Shown one piece after another: positions 45,165-57,600 of a DNA stretch of 64,000 bases. The notes under the pieces were generated by a model that saw nothing but the letters and a program-made list of their open reading frames with translations, was not told the origin of the DNA and ran no database searches. Numbering within the stretch: the first letter of the stretch is position 1; every line of letters begins with the position of its first letter. Source of the stretch: Daedaleopsis sinensis (lineage: Eukaryota > Basidiomycota > Agaricomycetes > Polyporales > Polyporaceae); NCBI GenBank assembly GCA_033807695.1, contig CM066311.1, positions 1,426,001-1,490,000 on the forward strand, in the 5' to 3' direction. A program made the position numbers and the translations under genes.

Positions 45165-47163
45165 CGGGGCTGACCTCTAGTCGCGGTCGGCGGGCGTACT
45201 CGTCGTCCGAGTGCGCGCGAGAGCTCTCTGTCGCACGCACTGAGACGACGAGTCACGCCCGCCCGCTACTCGGGGCTGACCTCTAGTGGCGACCGGCGGG
45301 CGTGCTCGTTGTCCGAGTGCGCGCGAGAGATCTCTGTCGCACGCACTGAGACGACGAGTCACGCCCGCCCGCTACTCGGGGCTGACCTCTAGTGGCGACC
45401 GGCGGGCGTGCTCGTTGTCCGAGTGCGCGCGAGAGATCTCTGTCGCACGCACTGAGACGACGAGTCACGCCCGCCCGCTACTCGGGGCTGACCTCTTGGC
45501 GACCGGCGGGCGTGCTCGTTGTCCGAGTGCGCGCGAGAGATCTCTGTCGCACGCACTGAGACGACGAGTCACGCCCGCCCGCTACTCGGGGCTGACCTCT
45601 AGTGGCGACCGGCGGGCGTGCTCGTTGTCCGAGTGCGCGCGAGAGATCTCTGTCGCACGCACTGAGACGACGAGTCACGCCCGCCCGCTACTCGGGGCTG
45701 ACCTCTAGTGGCGACTGACGGGCGTAGTACGCTATGTGGAGCTGACCTCCAGCTACAAGTTGCGACCGGCGTTGGCGACCGTGAGGGGCCGGGTGCGCCC
45801 AACCGCGAGTGCTCGAGCGCACTCGGATAAGAACCAGGTGCCCTTGCCTTCCACTTACAGGTTTATGGCGTGAACACCGGCACTTGCGCAAGCGTCGCGC
45901 TCCACGGCAGGCTCTCACTGAGGCGAGCAGTCGCGACCGGCGCAGCGCGCACTCATACAGAGCGTCGCTCCCACCCGCTACTCGACGCTGACGTCCAGCT
46001 CCAAGTCGTGACGGGCGGAGCGAGCATGGGCGTCCGAGTGCGTGCGGGAGCTCTGTGTCGCACACTTGGAGCTGACGTCCAGCTCCAAGGCGCGACTGGC
46101 GTCGCGAGTGTGAGCGTCTGAGTGCACTCAATCGCGAGTGCTCGCGCCCACAGACGACTCGTTGCTCTCGCACGCGCTCCAACTACGAGTCGCTCCCACC
46201 CGCTACTCGACGCTGACGTCCAGCTCCAAGTCGCGACGGGCGGAGCGAGCATGGGCGTCCGAGTGCGTGCGGGAGCTCTGTGTCGCACACTTGGGGCTGA
46301 CGTCCAGCTCCAAGGCGCGACTGGCGTCGCGAGTGTGAGCGTCTGAGTGCGCCCAACGGCGAGTGCTCGCGTTCACTCGAATGACCAGTTGCGCTCGCCT
46401 GCTACTTGCAGCTCTCAGACGTGACCGCCCGCACTGACCAACAGCCATTGCGCACGCTCACGCTCACGGCCCCGGTCGCGACCTGCCAGGAGCTGGAGGT
46501 CATCCTCGTGTAGCCGATAGGCGTGACTCTTCGTCTGAGTCCGTGCCGCGCCGGTCGCGACTGCTCGCCTCAGTGCGAGCGAATGAGAGCGCTCCCGCGT
46601 ACACGACGCTCGCGTCAGTGCCGACGGTCACACCCCAGAGCTGTAAGTAGCGGGCGAGAGCGACTCGTCGTCTGAGTGCGCGAGCACTCGCGGTTGAGTG
46701 CACTCGGACGCTCACGTTCGCGCCGCCGGTTGCGACTTGGAGCTGGACGTCAGCCCTGAGTAGCGGGCGGGAGCGACTCGCCGTCAGAGTCCGTGCGACA
46801 GAGTGCTCCCGCACGCACTCGGACGCCCATGCTCGCGCCGCCGGTTGCGACTTGGAGCTGGACGTCAGCCCCGAGTAGCGGGCGGGAGCGACTCGCCGTC
46901 AGAGTCCGTGCGACAGAGTGCCGCCGGTCGCGAACCGACAGCCATTGCGCATGCTACCGGACGCTCACGCTCACGGCCCCGGTCGCGACCTGCCAGGAGC
47001 TGGAGGTCATCCTCGTGTAGCTGATAGGCGTGACTCTTCGTCTGAGTCCGTGCCGCGCCGGTCGCGACTGCTCGCCTCAGTGCGAGCGAATGAGAGCGCT
47101 CCCGCGTACACGACGCTCGCGAGAGGCTGTGATACAGCTCTTAGCCTGGGTGAGCAGGTACGC
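45165..47163. repeat. Right subterminal GC-rich tandem arrays
   Basis: Three blocks. (1) 45165-45715: 106-bp units (CGGGGCTGACCTCTAGTGGC...) starting near 45271, 45377, 45483, 45587 and 45693. (2) 45966-46350: two copies of a 225-bp unit in the orientation inverted to the left array. (3) 46388-47130: sequence in the same orientation as the left array (46391 onward matches 8062 onward, including the GGAGCTGGAGGTCATCCTCG phrase), although it sits before an inverted TIR. The long ORFs here are repeat artefacts. Confidence 0.85.
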
Positions 47164-47932
47164 GCGCACGACGGTGCGCTCCCTCTCACCGACATCTCTC
47201 ACTCGCTCTCAGCCGCAACTCCCCGCGTCGCATGCGAATGTTCGCGAGGTGGGGCGACTCTCCGCGATGCAGCGCTTTCGAGAGCCCTGGTCAATCATTC
47301 CATAGCAATTCCATGTGCATTCCAAAGGACGTGATAGGGGAGTGTCAAAGGCATGTCACATTCATTGACCGATAAACTTTCCTGCACTGATGAATACCCT
47401 TGACAGTAGCATTTGCTGCACGTATCTTTGGGTGGGACATCGGCTGTATGGTCAAAAGGTCGGGGACATGTCAAACAACTTTCCTGCCACGGTAAAGCCC
47501 TGTTTCTAACGCATTTGTCTCGCCGTGACATTGACTTACCTGCCTACCTTCTAGCCCTTGTGACATACACATGAAAGACGACAATCTCAAGGATGTCACG
47601 GCCTTTGTTAGTTACACTTCCTTGGCGGTACATTTCTCGTCCTTTTCTCGAAGCAGGCCATACCTTTGGAATGCTCGACACACATTAAATTCCACGATGA
47701 TTCCTAGCCACTGTCTCGAGCCACATTGTATCCATTCCAAGCATATGTCAAGTGAATTACATTGAGCTCGCCAGCTTAGACTACTTGTACAAAGAATCGT
47801 GTAGAGAAATGCCTGCGACATTCATACTGTCCTGACGTATGACATGTTCAAGGAATTACCTTGGCGACTATGACTGTCATGGGAATTCCATGTGACTGTC
47901 AGGGGTCCTGGAATGTGGCCATGCATGCCGTG
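47164..47932 (-). repeat. Right terminal inverted repeat (769 bp)
   Basis: Reverse complement of 7292-8060, ends GGCCATGCATGCCGTG. Differences seen by eye: three single bases. Confidence 0.95.
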
Positions 47933-47935
47933 CCT
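47933..47935 (+). other. Target site duplication, right copy (CCT)
   Basis: Directly follows the right TIR and equals 7289-7291. Confidence 0.85.
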
Positions 47936-49328
47936 ACCCCGTGTACCGCCCGCAGCTCAGCTCGCTCTACAACTCCCTATACTTCTCCGGCAATATCGTG
48001 TACGTCCCCCAGCCCGCGCGTATGTGTGCTGGCGCGGAATAGGCTCTGATGTCAGCGGCTCCAACTTCGCTCTCGCAGCGCGTCCTGGACATCGTTCGGC
48101 ACCGCACGCATCGACAGCGACTGGTCGTGGCGCATCCCGTCCGTGCTGCAGGCGGCGCCGTCCGCGCTGCAGTTCTTCCTCATCTGGTTCGTCCCGGAGT
48201 CCCCGCGGTGGCTCGTGAGCAAGGGGAAGGAGAGGGAGGCGCTGCACACGCTGGCGTACTACCACGCCGACGGCGACGAGGCGGATGCACTCGTGCTGTA
48301 CGAATTCGAGGAGATCAAGGCGGCGATTAAGATGGACAGAGAAGGTGACTCGCACACATCCTTGTGCACACCCGCCCCGTCTCCCCCGCATCGCGCTCGC
48401 AGACCATGCATCATGGGCTGACGCACCGTACTGCAGTCAAGAATAACGTCGGCTGGATGGCGCTTGTCGCGACGCGGGGCAACCGGCGGCGGATGCTCGT
48501 CGCGATCGCCCTCGCGTGGTTCTCGCAGTGGTCCGGGAACGGCCTCGTCTCGTACTACCTCAACAAGGTGTTCGACACGATCGGCATCACGGACGCGGCC
48601 GTGCAGCTGCTCGTCGCCGCGCTGCTCGCGCTCTGGAACTTCGCGTGGGCGGCGGGCGGCGCGCTGCAGGCGGAGCGCGTCGGGCGGCGCACGCTCTTCC
48701 TCGCGTCCGCCGCGGGCATGACGCTCTTCTTCACGCTGCAGACGGTGTGCTCCGCGCGCTATGCGCTCACGCAGGCCGCGCCTGCCGCGCACGCGGTCAT
48801 CGCGTTCATCTTCCTGTACTATGCCGCGTATGAGTGAGTGCGCGCCCGATCGGGGTCTGACTTTGGGGCAGGAGCTGACGGGGCGTGTTCCGCTTGCAGC
48901 ATCGCGTTCTCGCCGCTCATCATCTCGTACACGCTCGAGATCCTGCCGTACTCGCTGCGCGCGAAGGGTTTCAACGTGTTCAACGTCGCGCTCTCCGTCG
49001 CGCTCATCTTCAACCAGTACGTGAACCCGATCGCGCTTGAGGCGCTTGCCTGGAAGTATTACGTGAGTCGTCGTCTTCCGATCGCGATGTTGTTCATGCT
49101 CACACTCGTGCACGGCAGATCGTGTACTGCTGCTGGCTCGTGTTCGAGACCGCGTTCGTGTACGTGTTCGTCATCGAGACGAAGAACCGGACGCTCGAGG
49201 AGACCGCGGCGCTGTTCGACGGCGAGGACCTCCGGACGCTCCAGGCTGCGGCGCGCGACGCTGCGCAAGTCCGCCCGGGGGACGATACCGATGAGAAAAC
49301 GTCACATGCTGAGATTGAGGCGGCGTAA
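47933..49328 (+). pseudogene. MFS sugar transporter copy 3, 3' half
   Basis: Continuation of the gene begun at 6404. Exons 47933-47999, 48079-48344, 48437-48833, 48900-49062, 49119-49328. Begins in the codons for Tyr-Pro-Val-Tyr-Arg-Pro directly after the target duplication. Then follow DWSWRIPSVL, PESPRWLVSKGKE, WFSQWSGNGLVSYYL, ERVGRR and the tail ETKNRTLEETAALFDG; stop at 49328. All splice sites and the reading frame are preserved. No promoter or start codon of its own is evident, so it is probably silent, or transcribed only by readthrough from the element. Confidence 0.93.
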
Positions 49329-50888
49329 GGAGTTGCACAGGAGATTCGTGCCCTGGGCCGTCGCCAGTTGAAGAGTCACACTCACTGCGATTATATGTAG
49401 ATTCTACTACGTAGCTTGGGTGCCTGCGATGTTCGGGTCACTACCCAACGCTGGCACGCCGTGTATTATATGGTGCAACGGTGGGAGTTGGGTGGAAGGA
49501 GAAGTTGTGCCCAAGGAATACGTAGCGGCGGCAGATCCCGAGCGCCCACCTTGTTATTACCATTACAGCAACTTGACGCAGTGGAAGCGTGCAGGGCTCA
49601 TATGTATGATACCCTGAAGTCCCTAGATCGAAACTAGGAGTTGCTATCTCTATATTTTTTCAACCCCGTCTCTTCAGCTTGTTCTAACCAGACATGCATG
49701 TTTCCGAAGCTGATATTATTGTTTGGATCTAGTGCATGCCAGCAACGTTGAAACGTTAATGTTGCCATCGAGGCATGCATAAGTACTTATATTATTTGGT
49801 CAAAGTTGGTCTTATCCTTATCCTAAGTGCTCGTCGCTGATTAGAAGCTCAGTAATGAGGACAACATGATAGTACTGGTAAGTAGTACTACGTCGTGGAG
49901 GAGGAGGAGGAGGAAGAAACTTTCGGCAAGGATGAAGAGCACGCAAGCGCGCGATGATCCTCCATCTCATGCATGATGCCAGTGGCCACGAGTCCTGGCA
50001 CTTAGAGACGTAGCACCTCAAGACTCCCGGTGTATCAATTCTACCACCAGCATGTGGCTCATGAATCATTCTATGTAGGTCAATAGGACGTCGACGCCGT
50101 CGAGCTCCAATCCGACGCTCCGTGATGGTCTAATCTGGTCTCATGCTCGCTCGTACTCGATGAGTACGTGAAGCTTGTCAGCTTGAGCTTGATCGCCCAT
50201 TGTCAAAGCCAGTTTCTACAGTGTTGGCATAGATGCACGACGGACTCGAGTCTCGACAGCGACTAGTGGACGCTCAGAGTCATAGCCAGCTCCATCCGTA
50301 GTGACGAGGGGGCACCCACCCCTTTCCTCCATGTTTGGGGGGGTACTAGACTACTTGAGCACTCACAGAGGAACTGTAGATGCTTTGGGGCCATGGATGG
50401 CAGCAGAGGGTTAAGTACAGGGATACGAAGAACGCGGGAGTTTATATCCATAAAGGTCATCTGATGATTGCAGGCATCCACTACCATTGGTCGTGGGCAT
50501 CCGCTGGCCAGCGGGAGTGCTCTCCAGATGCTAGTAACTCCTGCGCCGGATAATACGACAGTCAGGGTCTCTCGCGCGCACTGTTGAGGACAACAGAAAG
50601 GGAGATGAGATGAGGAGGCATGGAGCACTGTAAAGATGATTGTGGGTTATAATCACCCCCCGCGGGGTTGATTTCCGAAAATCACCCCCAATCCGGGCGA
50701 TTTCAAGTAAGGGGTGATTGTCCGGACATAATCACCCCCCTGATAACATACGGATTGGGGGTGATTTTCGTATACCTAGTTTAAGTGAGCACGCTTCGCA
50801 AGTTCAACTATCTTATAGACATATATACTACTACTATTAGTACGGTGATGTAGATCGCAATGTTGGCGTTATGGACGTGCTATAGCTA
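49329..50888. other. Intergenic region right of the MFS cluster
   Basis: No gene supported. A G-run lies near 50337. The segment 50642-50790 contains repeated AATCACCCCC motifs and an inverted repeat, likely the end of the neighbouring transposon. Confidence 0.45.
50676..50770. repeat. Perfect 20-bp inverted repeat with AATCACCCC motifs
   Basis: CGAAAATCACCCCCAATCCG at 50676-50695 is the exact reverse complement of 50751-50770; a 55-bp spacer holds further GGGGTGATT and AATCACCCCCC boxes. Related TAATCACCC boxes occur at 53400-53460, beyond the other side of the transposase gene, so these may be subterminal binding sites of that element. Confidence 0.75.
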
Positions 50889-53268
50889 CTATGATATCGA
50901 ATCCTCGTCTACAACAAATGCCCGGGCGAGTGAACCACTGCGGTCAACTATTCCCCACCCCTTGGTGACCGAGTCAGGGACCCGTCCGACCGCGCACTGA
51001 ATACACCGAATATCCATAACACTCACTGGTCCGTACTGCCTGTAATAATGTATGTCGAGCCGGTCATCACTCTCGGTGATCGCGCAGGTTCGAACGGCAG
51101 CCAGAATAACCGTAGTTGGGCCTTCCAGGTGCAGGTCTTTCACCGCGGCTGGTGAGCTGAATTCGACGTAGAAGATCCGCTCGAGGCGGCCATAGAATGT
51201 TTGAAGGTCATACACAGATGTGCGGTCCCGTTTACGGGCATGCTTGTCGACGAGTATCTCGTACTGAGATCATCGTGAATTAGTTGGAGTTAGTATCCTG
51301 TCTGAGTACAACATGCACCGTGACGTACTCTCACATATGTTTGGTCCCGCTGATCACCATGCCTCTTGAGGAGAGCAGCTGCGGGGATTGAGTCGCCGTC
51401 AATGATGCGGACCTTTCCCCACTGCTCGATGTCGCGGGGTAGGTGCCTGCGGACCGCGGCCGTGGCAGCTGACGGTGGTTTCAACTCAAATCTTGTGACA
51501 AGTGCACCGACAATCTTATCGGTGAGACCCTTGTCACTGGCAAGCGTCAGGATGCGAGATGGCGGGGACAGAACACAGCTGGTATCTATAAGCAGACAGT
51601 CAGTGATGTCATATAGTATCATGGGAGCTTATTGTGGTTGCGTACAGGCAGGGACTTGTCGTTCACCGCGTGCGAGAGTGTCTTCAGGGCGCCGCCGTGG
51701 CTGGAGGTCGAGCTCTTCATGTAAGTCGTAGAGCAGCTTGATGCGTGAGAGACGAGCAATCGCGATGAGGTGGTTGTCCATGCTGGCCCATGGGAATCGT
51801 CGGCTCTTGATTGCCGGTTGCAATTGCCCGCAAAACCGCTCCATTGGGAAGGCCCAGTACGCCCATACCGGGCCAACGGCTTCAATGCTGTCGGCAATAT
51901 GGAGGAGAGAGTGGACCGTGACAGGGCAGGTTGCCATACGAGCGGGGTTACTCTGATAGTAGTATCTGGCAGTTTAAAATATGTGCGTGAGCAAACAGCA
52001 GTCACCCCGGGAGATGGTTTGGAATAATAGTAGCCTGAGCGTGAATGGTAGGTAGTAGGTACTTACTTCTCATATGTCTGCACCCACTGAATGAATCCTT
52101 CACGGATCATCTTGATGTCCTCGGTCGAGAGCTCGAATTGGAGGCACAGGGAGATGAGACGTACGAGTTTGACGAAGTGATTATAGTACCGGACATGTGT
52201 GAAGCGTCGTCGCAGGAGGACAGGTGCAATGTACATGGTCCAGGTTGTCCAGGCATCAGCGGTGCACGCAGAGCGGTCCTGTGAGATGTCACCCAGCCGG
52301 GGACCAAAGATTGATGGCAGCGTGTCGCCTGAACGAGCTGTGGCCTCTCCAACAGCGTCCCAGACAGACGGTGCAAGTTGATAGGACCCAGTGCCTTCGT
52401 CGAGACCTTTAAATGCACCGGTCCACAGCGCGACGAGATTAGGGATTAGGTTCTCCCATATCTGATGCATGAAGTCATAGGGGAACGAATGGGGAAGTGA
52501 TATTGACGGCAGGTGGCTAAGAAGTGGTACTCCCTTGATGCCGGACGCTCGGGCGAGCCGCTCGCTTTCAGCATTAGTTTGAGCAGCCATAACTTTACGG
52601 CCTTCACGCAGCATTTCGTCGTGGGTGCGCATCGGGAGGGCAGCCGGGTCGTACTTCTTGCAGAGCACAGACCCTTCTTCGAGGACAGCGGGGTGGTGTG
52701 CGCGGTCAAGTGGAACATAGTGTGCAGGAGACGTAGAGTCAGGTGTGCGAAGGCCTCGTATCTTACAGATGCGACATGGATAGAGAGCATTATGCCCTTT
52801 CATTTGCATGACCATTGAGACCGCGGGGATGTCACCACAGACGATGATGAGAAATGCACGGAGGAGGAATTGGGTTTTGGTAAGAATGTCGAAGGCTGTG
52901 ATACCGACAGTGAGCTCGAGGAATTCTTGGAGAGCAGGCCAGAGGAAAGAGTCGAAATCTTTTGGCTTCTTGGGACCGGGAATGACGCAGAGGGGGATGA
53001 TGTTCTCCTTGTGAAAGCGGACCTCTGGCGGGAGGTTGTAGTTGTATAGGATGACCGGCCAAGCAGACTTCTTGCGGCGTCGCCATGGAGCGAAACCGTC
53101 AGTCGAAAGACCCAAGGCAATATCACGACGATCAGAGAAGAACGTGCAGCCAATATCTCGGCCTTCGACGATGATTCGACGCTGGCAAAGACCACGGTAG
53201 TGAGCGCTATCGAACACGTCCTTTACGCCCGCCGCGGGGTCATGTGTGAAGTCAGCTCGATATCCCAT
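50889..53268 (-). CDS. Tnp2-family transposase, second element (5' truncated)
   Basis: Exons 52067-53268, 51646-51965, 51329-51585, 50889-51263, all in phase, about 715 aa. Core motifs: LGLSTDGFAPWRRRKKSAWP (first Asp), IPLCVIPGPKKPKDFDSFLW, CRICKIRG zinc-binding pair, FPYDFMHQIWENLIP (second Asp) and YWAFPMERFCGQLQP (Glu). It belongs to a Tnp2 lineage distinct from that of the giant element. Upstream of 53268 the frame runs back to about 53315 and meets stops, so the N-terminal region normally present in this family (200-400 residues) is missing. Element borders are not certain. Likely non-functional as it stands, although the catalytic residues remain. Confidence 0.85.
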
Positions 53269-54632
53269 TTCTTCGGCTGTTTTGTGATGACGCTGCCAGG
53301 TGAGGCAAATATTTCTATTATCATCTACATCTGCTAATGCTAATCACTCATAATCATGTCGTTCTTTTAATCATGGTATAATGGCAGCCCAACTGATCAT
53401 GTCTTCATAATTACAATAAGTTCTAGGACATAATCACGGGTCCACTCATAATCACCCTTGAGTACGAGCGTAATGAGGACGGTCATAATCATCCCATTAA
53501 TAATGACGGTCATATTCATCACACGTATTCAGCCCAGTTTACAATTCACCATAGTTACACCGTCTACTACAACTGCCCCTTGCAGCACGTCTCCGAACTT
53601 CCCATCCTACTGGTCCGTGCTCCGCAACGTGAGCGTGCAAGGCCATTGCGTCTCCAACGAATGGACGGCTTCAAGACCATCGACCGTCCCGCCACTGGCG
53701 CGGAGCATTCGGAGGAAACCGGCCATGGTGTTGCGATGGGTTTAGGGCTTCACTTCGGCCGGGTCACAGGCTCTCTGGTGTGAGACTAGAGACCGTGACC
53801 CTCGGGCGAGCAAAGGGCACCCCATGCTCAGGCCCGTAGTCTGCGTGCCATCCTACTAGCTGTGCACCTCTAGCGTCGTTCTTGGTTCGACCAGATTGAC
53901 TGTTCTCGGTTCGACATGGCTGTATGATGATGCGCACCTTGGATATGCCTATCCCGGGGCAGTCATACGCTTTCTGATATGTCAAGGAGCGCCACCCGGG
54001 GCCCGGGTGAGTGTGTGAGCCCTTCTACCGCCAGGAGAGCTGAGAGAATGCGAATAGGACGCTCGTAGCCTGAGACAGGATCGTGCTTACCTCAGTCCCC
54101 ATGCAATCCTCCTATAGTAGATACCTCGTCCGAGTGGCCAGTCAGATTGGCGCCAGAGCGTGCCGCAGTGGTCATGGCCAGCCGTTCTGGGTGCATGATC
54201 AGACAGTGTACGTACTCGCATAGCATGCGAGCACTATTATTGAAGGCCAGAGATTTGGGCGTACCGTGCACTAGCATGCGTAGAGATAGAAGTTCATCTC
54301 CACTGAGTTGATACTGGGACGTATCAACTCAGTGGCACTGACCGACTCGCAGTCACTTCGTCCCCGGCCGGGAATTGCCCATAGTAGTTATATCGGCATC
54401 TGGTCCGGGCCAGAGCTGCTGATAGTGATAGAATAGATATGGCAGGTTATGTTGAAAGGCTAGAGAGGCGTGGTCCGAGGATGAGGCCTGAGGAGGAGCA
54501 GGAGAAGACACATCCGCAGCCGCAGCCACTGGTTATGCGCCTACTCAAGCGTCTATTGCGGAGCCGGCGCGGTCAACAGTAACTTCGTGGAATATATCTA
54601 AACTTGATATAATATCGTTCTAGGTTCTACAG
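53269..54632. other. Intergenic region between two transposons
   Basis: 53280-53530 has repeated TAATCA(CCC/TCC) boxes. No gene supported in 53530-54632. Contains the palindrome at 54300-54335. Confidence 0.4.
54300..54335. repeat. Palindrome, 14-bp arms, 8-bp loop
   Basis: CCACTGAGTTGATA, loop CTGGGACG, TATCAACTCAGTGG; arms perfect. It lies about 300 bp beyond the 3' end of the KDZ gene. Confidence 0.85.
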
Positions 54633-57600
54633 TTACATATTCAATCCATCCGTAACACCTTCATTACCTCCTCGTATGTAGCGATGTTGGTTACGCGTGA
54701 GGTTAACGCGGCTCGTAGGGACTAGTATGGCAACAAGGTTGGTTAGTATATAGACCACATCGACGTAATGTAACGGTAGTAGTACGCACCAGTGTATGAT
54801 CCAGCTTGTCACCGTCTGTACTCGGCTTCCGCACGTTATCGTATGTTTCCTTGCACGAGTCGCGCATGCGCTCATACATGTCACCCTGCTGATACGCGTA
54901 TGCACGTGCCCCTTCAGACATTCCCTCTGATTGGGCTACTGCCAGCCAGCACTGCGACAGCGTGTTGTAGCCATTATAAGCGTGACGAAAGTCGGCACAT
55001 GTATAGTTGACGAGAGTGTCAGCTTGAGTCTTCGCCATGCGCTCACGGTGCCAATGTGCACAATCAGCTATAGTAATCAATGAGTATAAGACGTAAATTG
55101 CTAGGCAGACACACTCTCACCTCTCAAAGCCCATGCGGCCGCCTCCGCTTCGGCTGACTCGTCACCATGCTCACCCTCCCTTCCCTTGCCCTTCCGATCT
55201 GGCTGCTTTCTTCTATCCTTGGGAGGCTGGAAGACAGACCAAATCCACGAGCCCGATGTCAGAAGCTTACCATCGCCCTTGCTGCGTGCATGTGTTAGAT
55301 CAACCATCTTCAAGTCCTTCTCGAGATCAATGGGGCGAAGGTTGTCCTCCATACGCCCTTGTCCCGCAGGAACCTTCAGCAGGGTACGCAATCGTTGAAT
55401 TAACTCGAAGTTGTGGTTGTAGCGTCGGGCTTCGCGTCGTCCGAGATTCCGAGACTCGTCTATCTTCGTCTGCTCGCGTAGATGGTGCTTCTTCCCACCA
55501 CCATCATGCTTCTTCTCGCCGAGATGAGAAGCAGCGTGTTTGACCGATTGACGTACTTCGTGCAGCAGGTCGAATGCCAAGCCAAGACGTAACTTCAATT
55601 CATACTCGGCCAGCGTGCGGATGTCGTATGCTGTCAGCTCCTCTGCGTTGAAGTCGGAAGGAAGTGCCAGAACCTCCTCTCCATCGTCTTCGTCTTCGTC
55701 GGGGTCTTCAGGATTGTCGATCCCATCGGCAGGCTCGTCCGGTAGCGGAAACAGGGACATGTACTTCTTCTGTGTCGTGCGCCACTCCGCTAACCGTCTG
55801 CGATACGCACTCTTGGATGTAGATAGAGCTACAGCTGCACGATCGGCTTGCTTGGAGTGTGCGTGGATATCTCGCATAGTGAATCTACGCGTCCATGAGT
55901 AGCAGAAACTCAGTGGAGCACATTCACGTGTGAGATTGTAGCACTTACTGTTCCATCTCGATTTCGATCCCGGTCTTCATGAACAGGCCGGTGCCCTTCC
56001 GCAAATTGGATGCAACTTCATCTAGGCCGGGCTTCTGTGTCTGTTCGTGCACAGCGATTAGATCCGCTAGAGCCTTCTCACGGGAGGGCACTGCCGGGGC
56101 GGGATATGAGACATAGACAACATATGTCGATACACACAGAGCTCACTGCCATGTCGGTCGAGCACGTACACGCTCCTTTCGTACGCCGCTTCCTTCTCAC
56201 GATAGTTTGACGGTGTCGGGGCAGTCGTGTGAATCTCCATCTGAGCCCATTCGAGAGATTGAACGGCTCCGGCGATCGCCACCAGATCTGCGAATTGTTC
56301 GGTTGTATGCATTTGAAGGTTGTATGCTCGCACAAGTTGTTTCGCAAGCGTGTCACCTAGGACGGGTATCAGTGGAGCTGATCTGTGACACACCATGCCA
56401 TGGATGGGGCTTACTGAGCCGTTCCAACTTCTGTCGATTCCAGAAGTTGAAGAGGTCGTTAAGAGAGTCGTGACGAGCGCCCGCAGTCATCTCGCGTGTC
56501 GACAGCCCTGCGATGTTGTTCTCGGCCCAGGGAGTCTCGACCCACTCGCCGTGGATATGGCCGAAGCCTGTGGCATATGCGACACCATAGACAACTTGAC
56601 ACTTGTCTTGGTGAGCGTGTGCATGGAACGCCGGTATACAACACTCCATGTCCTTGATGAGCGGTACAAGATCCGGAAACTTCTTGGTAAATCGTTCAAG
56701 TAAGCCCTTGATCGCGATGCAGAAAACGTCGTATGAGGCCTTGCGGCCAGGAAGTAGTTCCGTGCCACGAAGGGCTCCTGCCCATGCATAGTCGGTAAAA
56801 TCGAACCTGCAGCCTTCATTAGCATCACGCATGCGTCGTGAAAATGAGCTGAATGTGCCATATACCGTTCTCCAGTAATCAGGTCTACGACCGCGCCGGA
56901 CCGGAAAAGAACATGGCGGCAGGTCACAGCGACAATTCCGCTGATGTCAACGAATCGGAATTTGCCCGGCCGTTGCGAGCGAGCTACTTTGAATCCACTG
57001 CAGGTGTGCGTCTGTAGCAAACAGTTTCAGCAGATATCCTGTAGGTATGCTCAGGGCTTACTGGTCTGTCGTCGTCGTCGGCATAGCTCGCTGTAACCAT
57101 GTCGGCCATAGAGTTGTGATCGACGAAAAATCCTTGACCCTGAGCCAGACTGACGTCGTTCGAATCGTCCACTTTCGTCTTCTTTTGGAGGCTGTGATTG
57201 CCATCGGCCCCCAGCACTATAGAGTAGATGTATCTACAACGATGCTTCATCAGTAGATGCGTCAGCTACAGTGTCTTTCAGGAATACGACTTACTTTAAG
57301 TCCTCCGGACAATCGCGCCAGTCCGATGGCAAGTTGAACCCCGGTGATGGGCATGCTACGCAGGGCACCGTTATGTCATCCGGGTGCCGATTTGGAACTA
57401 CGAGGTTGTGGTGCTTGCCCGACCGTTTGACCATAGTCAGATACGCATACAAACGGCTGACCAACCGGAACTCGCGAGTACGATCCTGCGTTGAGATGTA
57501 CGGTAGTACAGCGTCAGAGGTAACGCACTGACAGATGATACGAGGCAATCCGAACCTTGACGTCAGCCGGGAAGGCATTATCTGTGTAGCGTGCTAAAGC

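Larger units (their letters stand above)
7292..47932. mobile_element. Giant CACTA-like DNA transposon, 40,641 bp, inserted in MFS copy 3
   Basis: Left end reads CACGGCATGCATGGCC from 7292 and the right end is its exact reverse complement, ending at 47932. The flanks carry a 3-bp target duplication, CCT (7289-7291 and 47933-47935). The uninterrupted paralogs show the pre-insertion order (GTGTCCTACCCC type). A CAC terminus, 3-bp duplication, subterminal repeat arrays and an internal Tnp2-type transposase are the hallmarks of the CACTA/EnSpm superfamily. Known plant CACTA elements are usually under about 20 kb with TIRs of tens of bp; here the TIR is 769 bp and the cargo exceeds a dozen genes. 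The element boundaries are seen directly; the superfamily assignment follows from the termini and transposase. Confidence 0.93.

Noticed and set aside
7292..47932. Starship-type element (tyrosine recombinase captain)
   Set aside because: No DUF3435 tyrosine recombinase was seen. Long inverted repeats, a 3-bp duplication and a DDE transposase fit CACTA instead. Starships are also mainly known from Pezizomycotina.
7292..47932. Retrotransposon or LTR element explanation
   Set aside because: Ends are inverted, not direct, and no reverse transcriptase, integrase or gag motifs were found.
47933..49328. Independent truncated transporter gene
   Set aside because: Its first codon continues exactly from 7288 after removal of one CCT, so it is the second half of the same gene.
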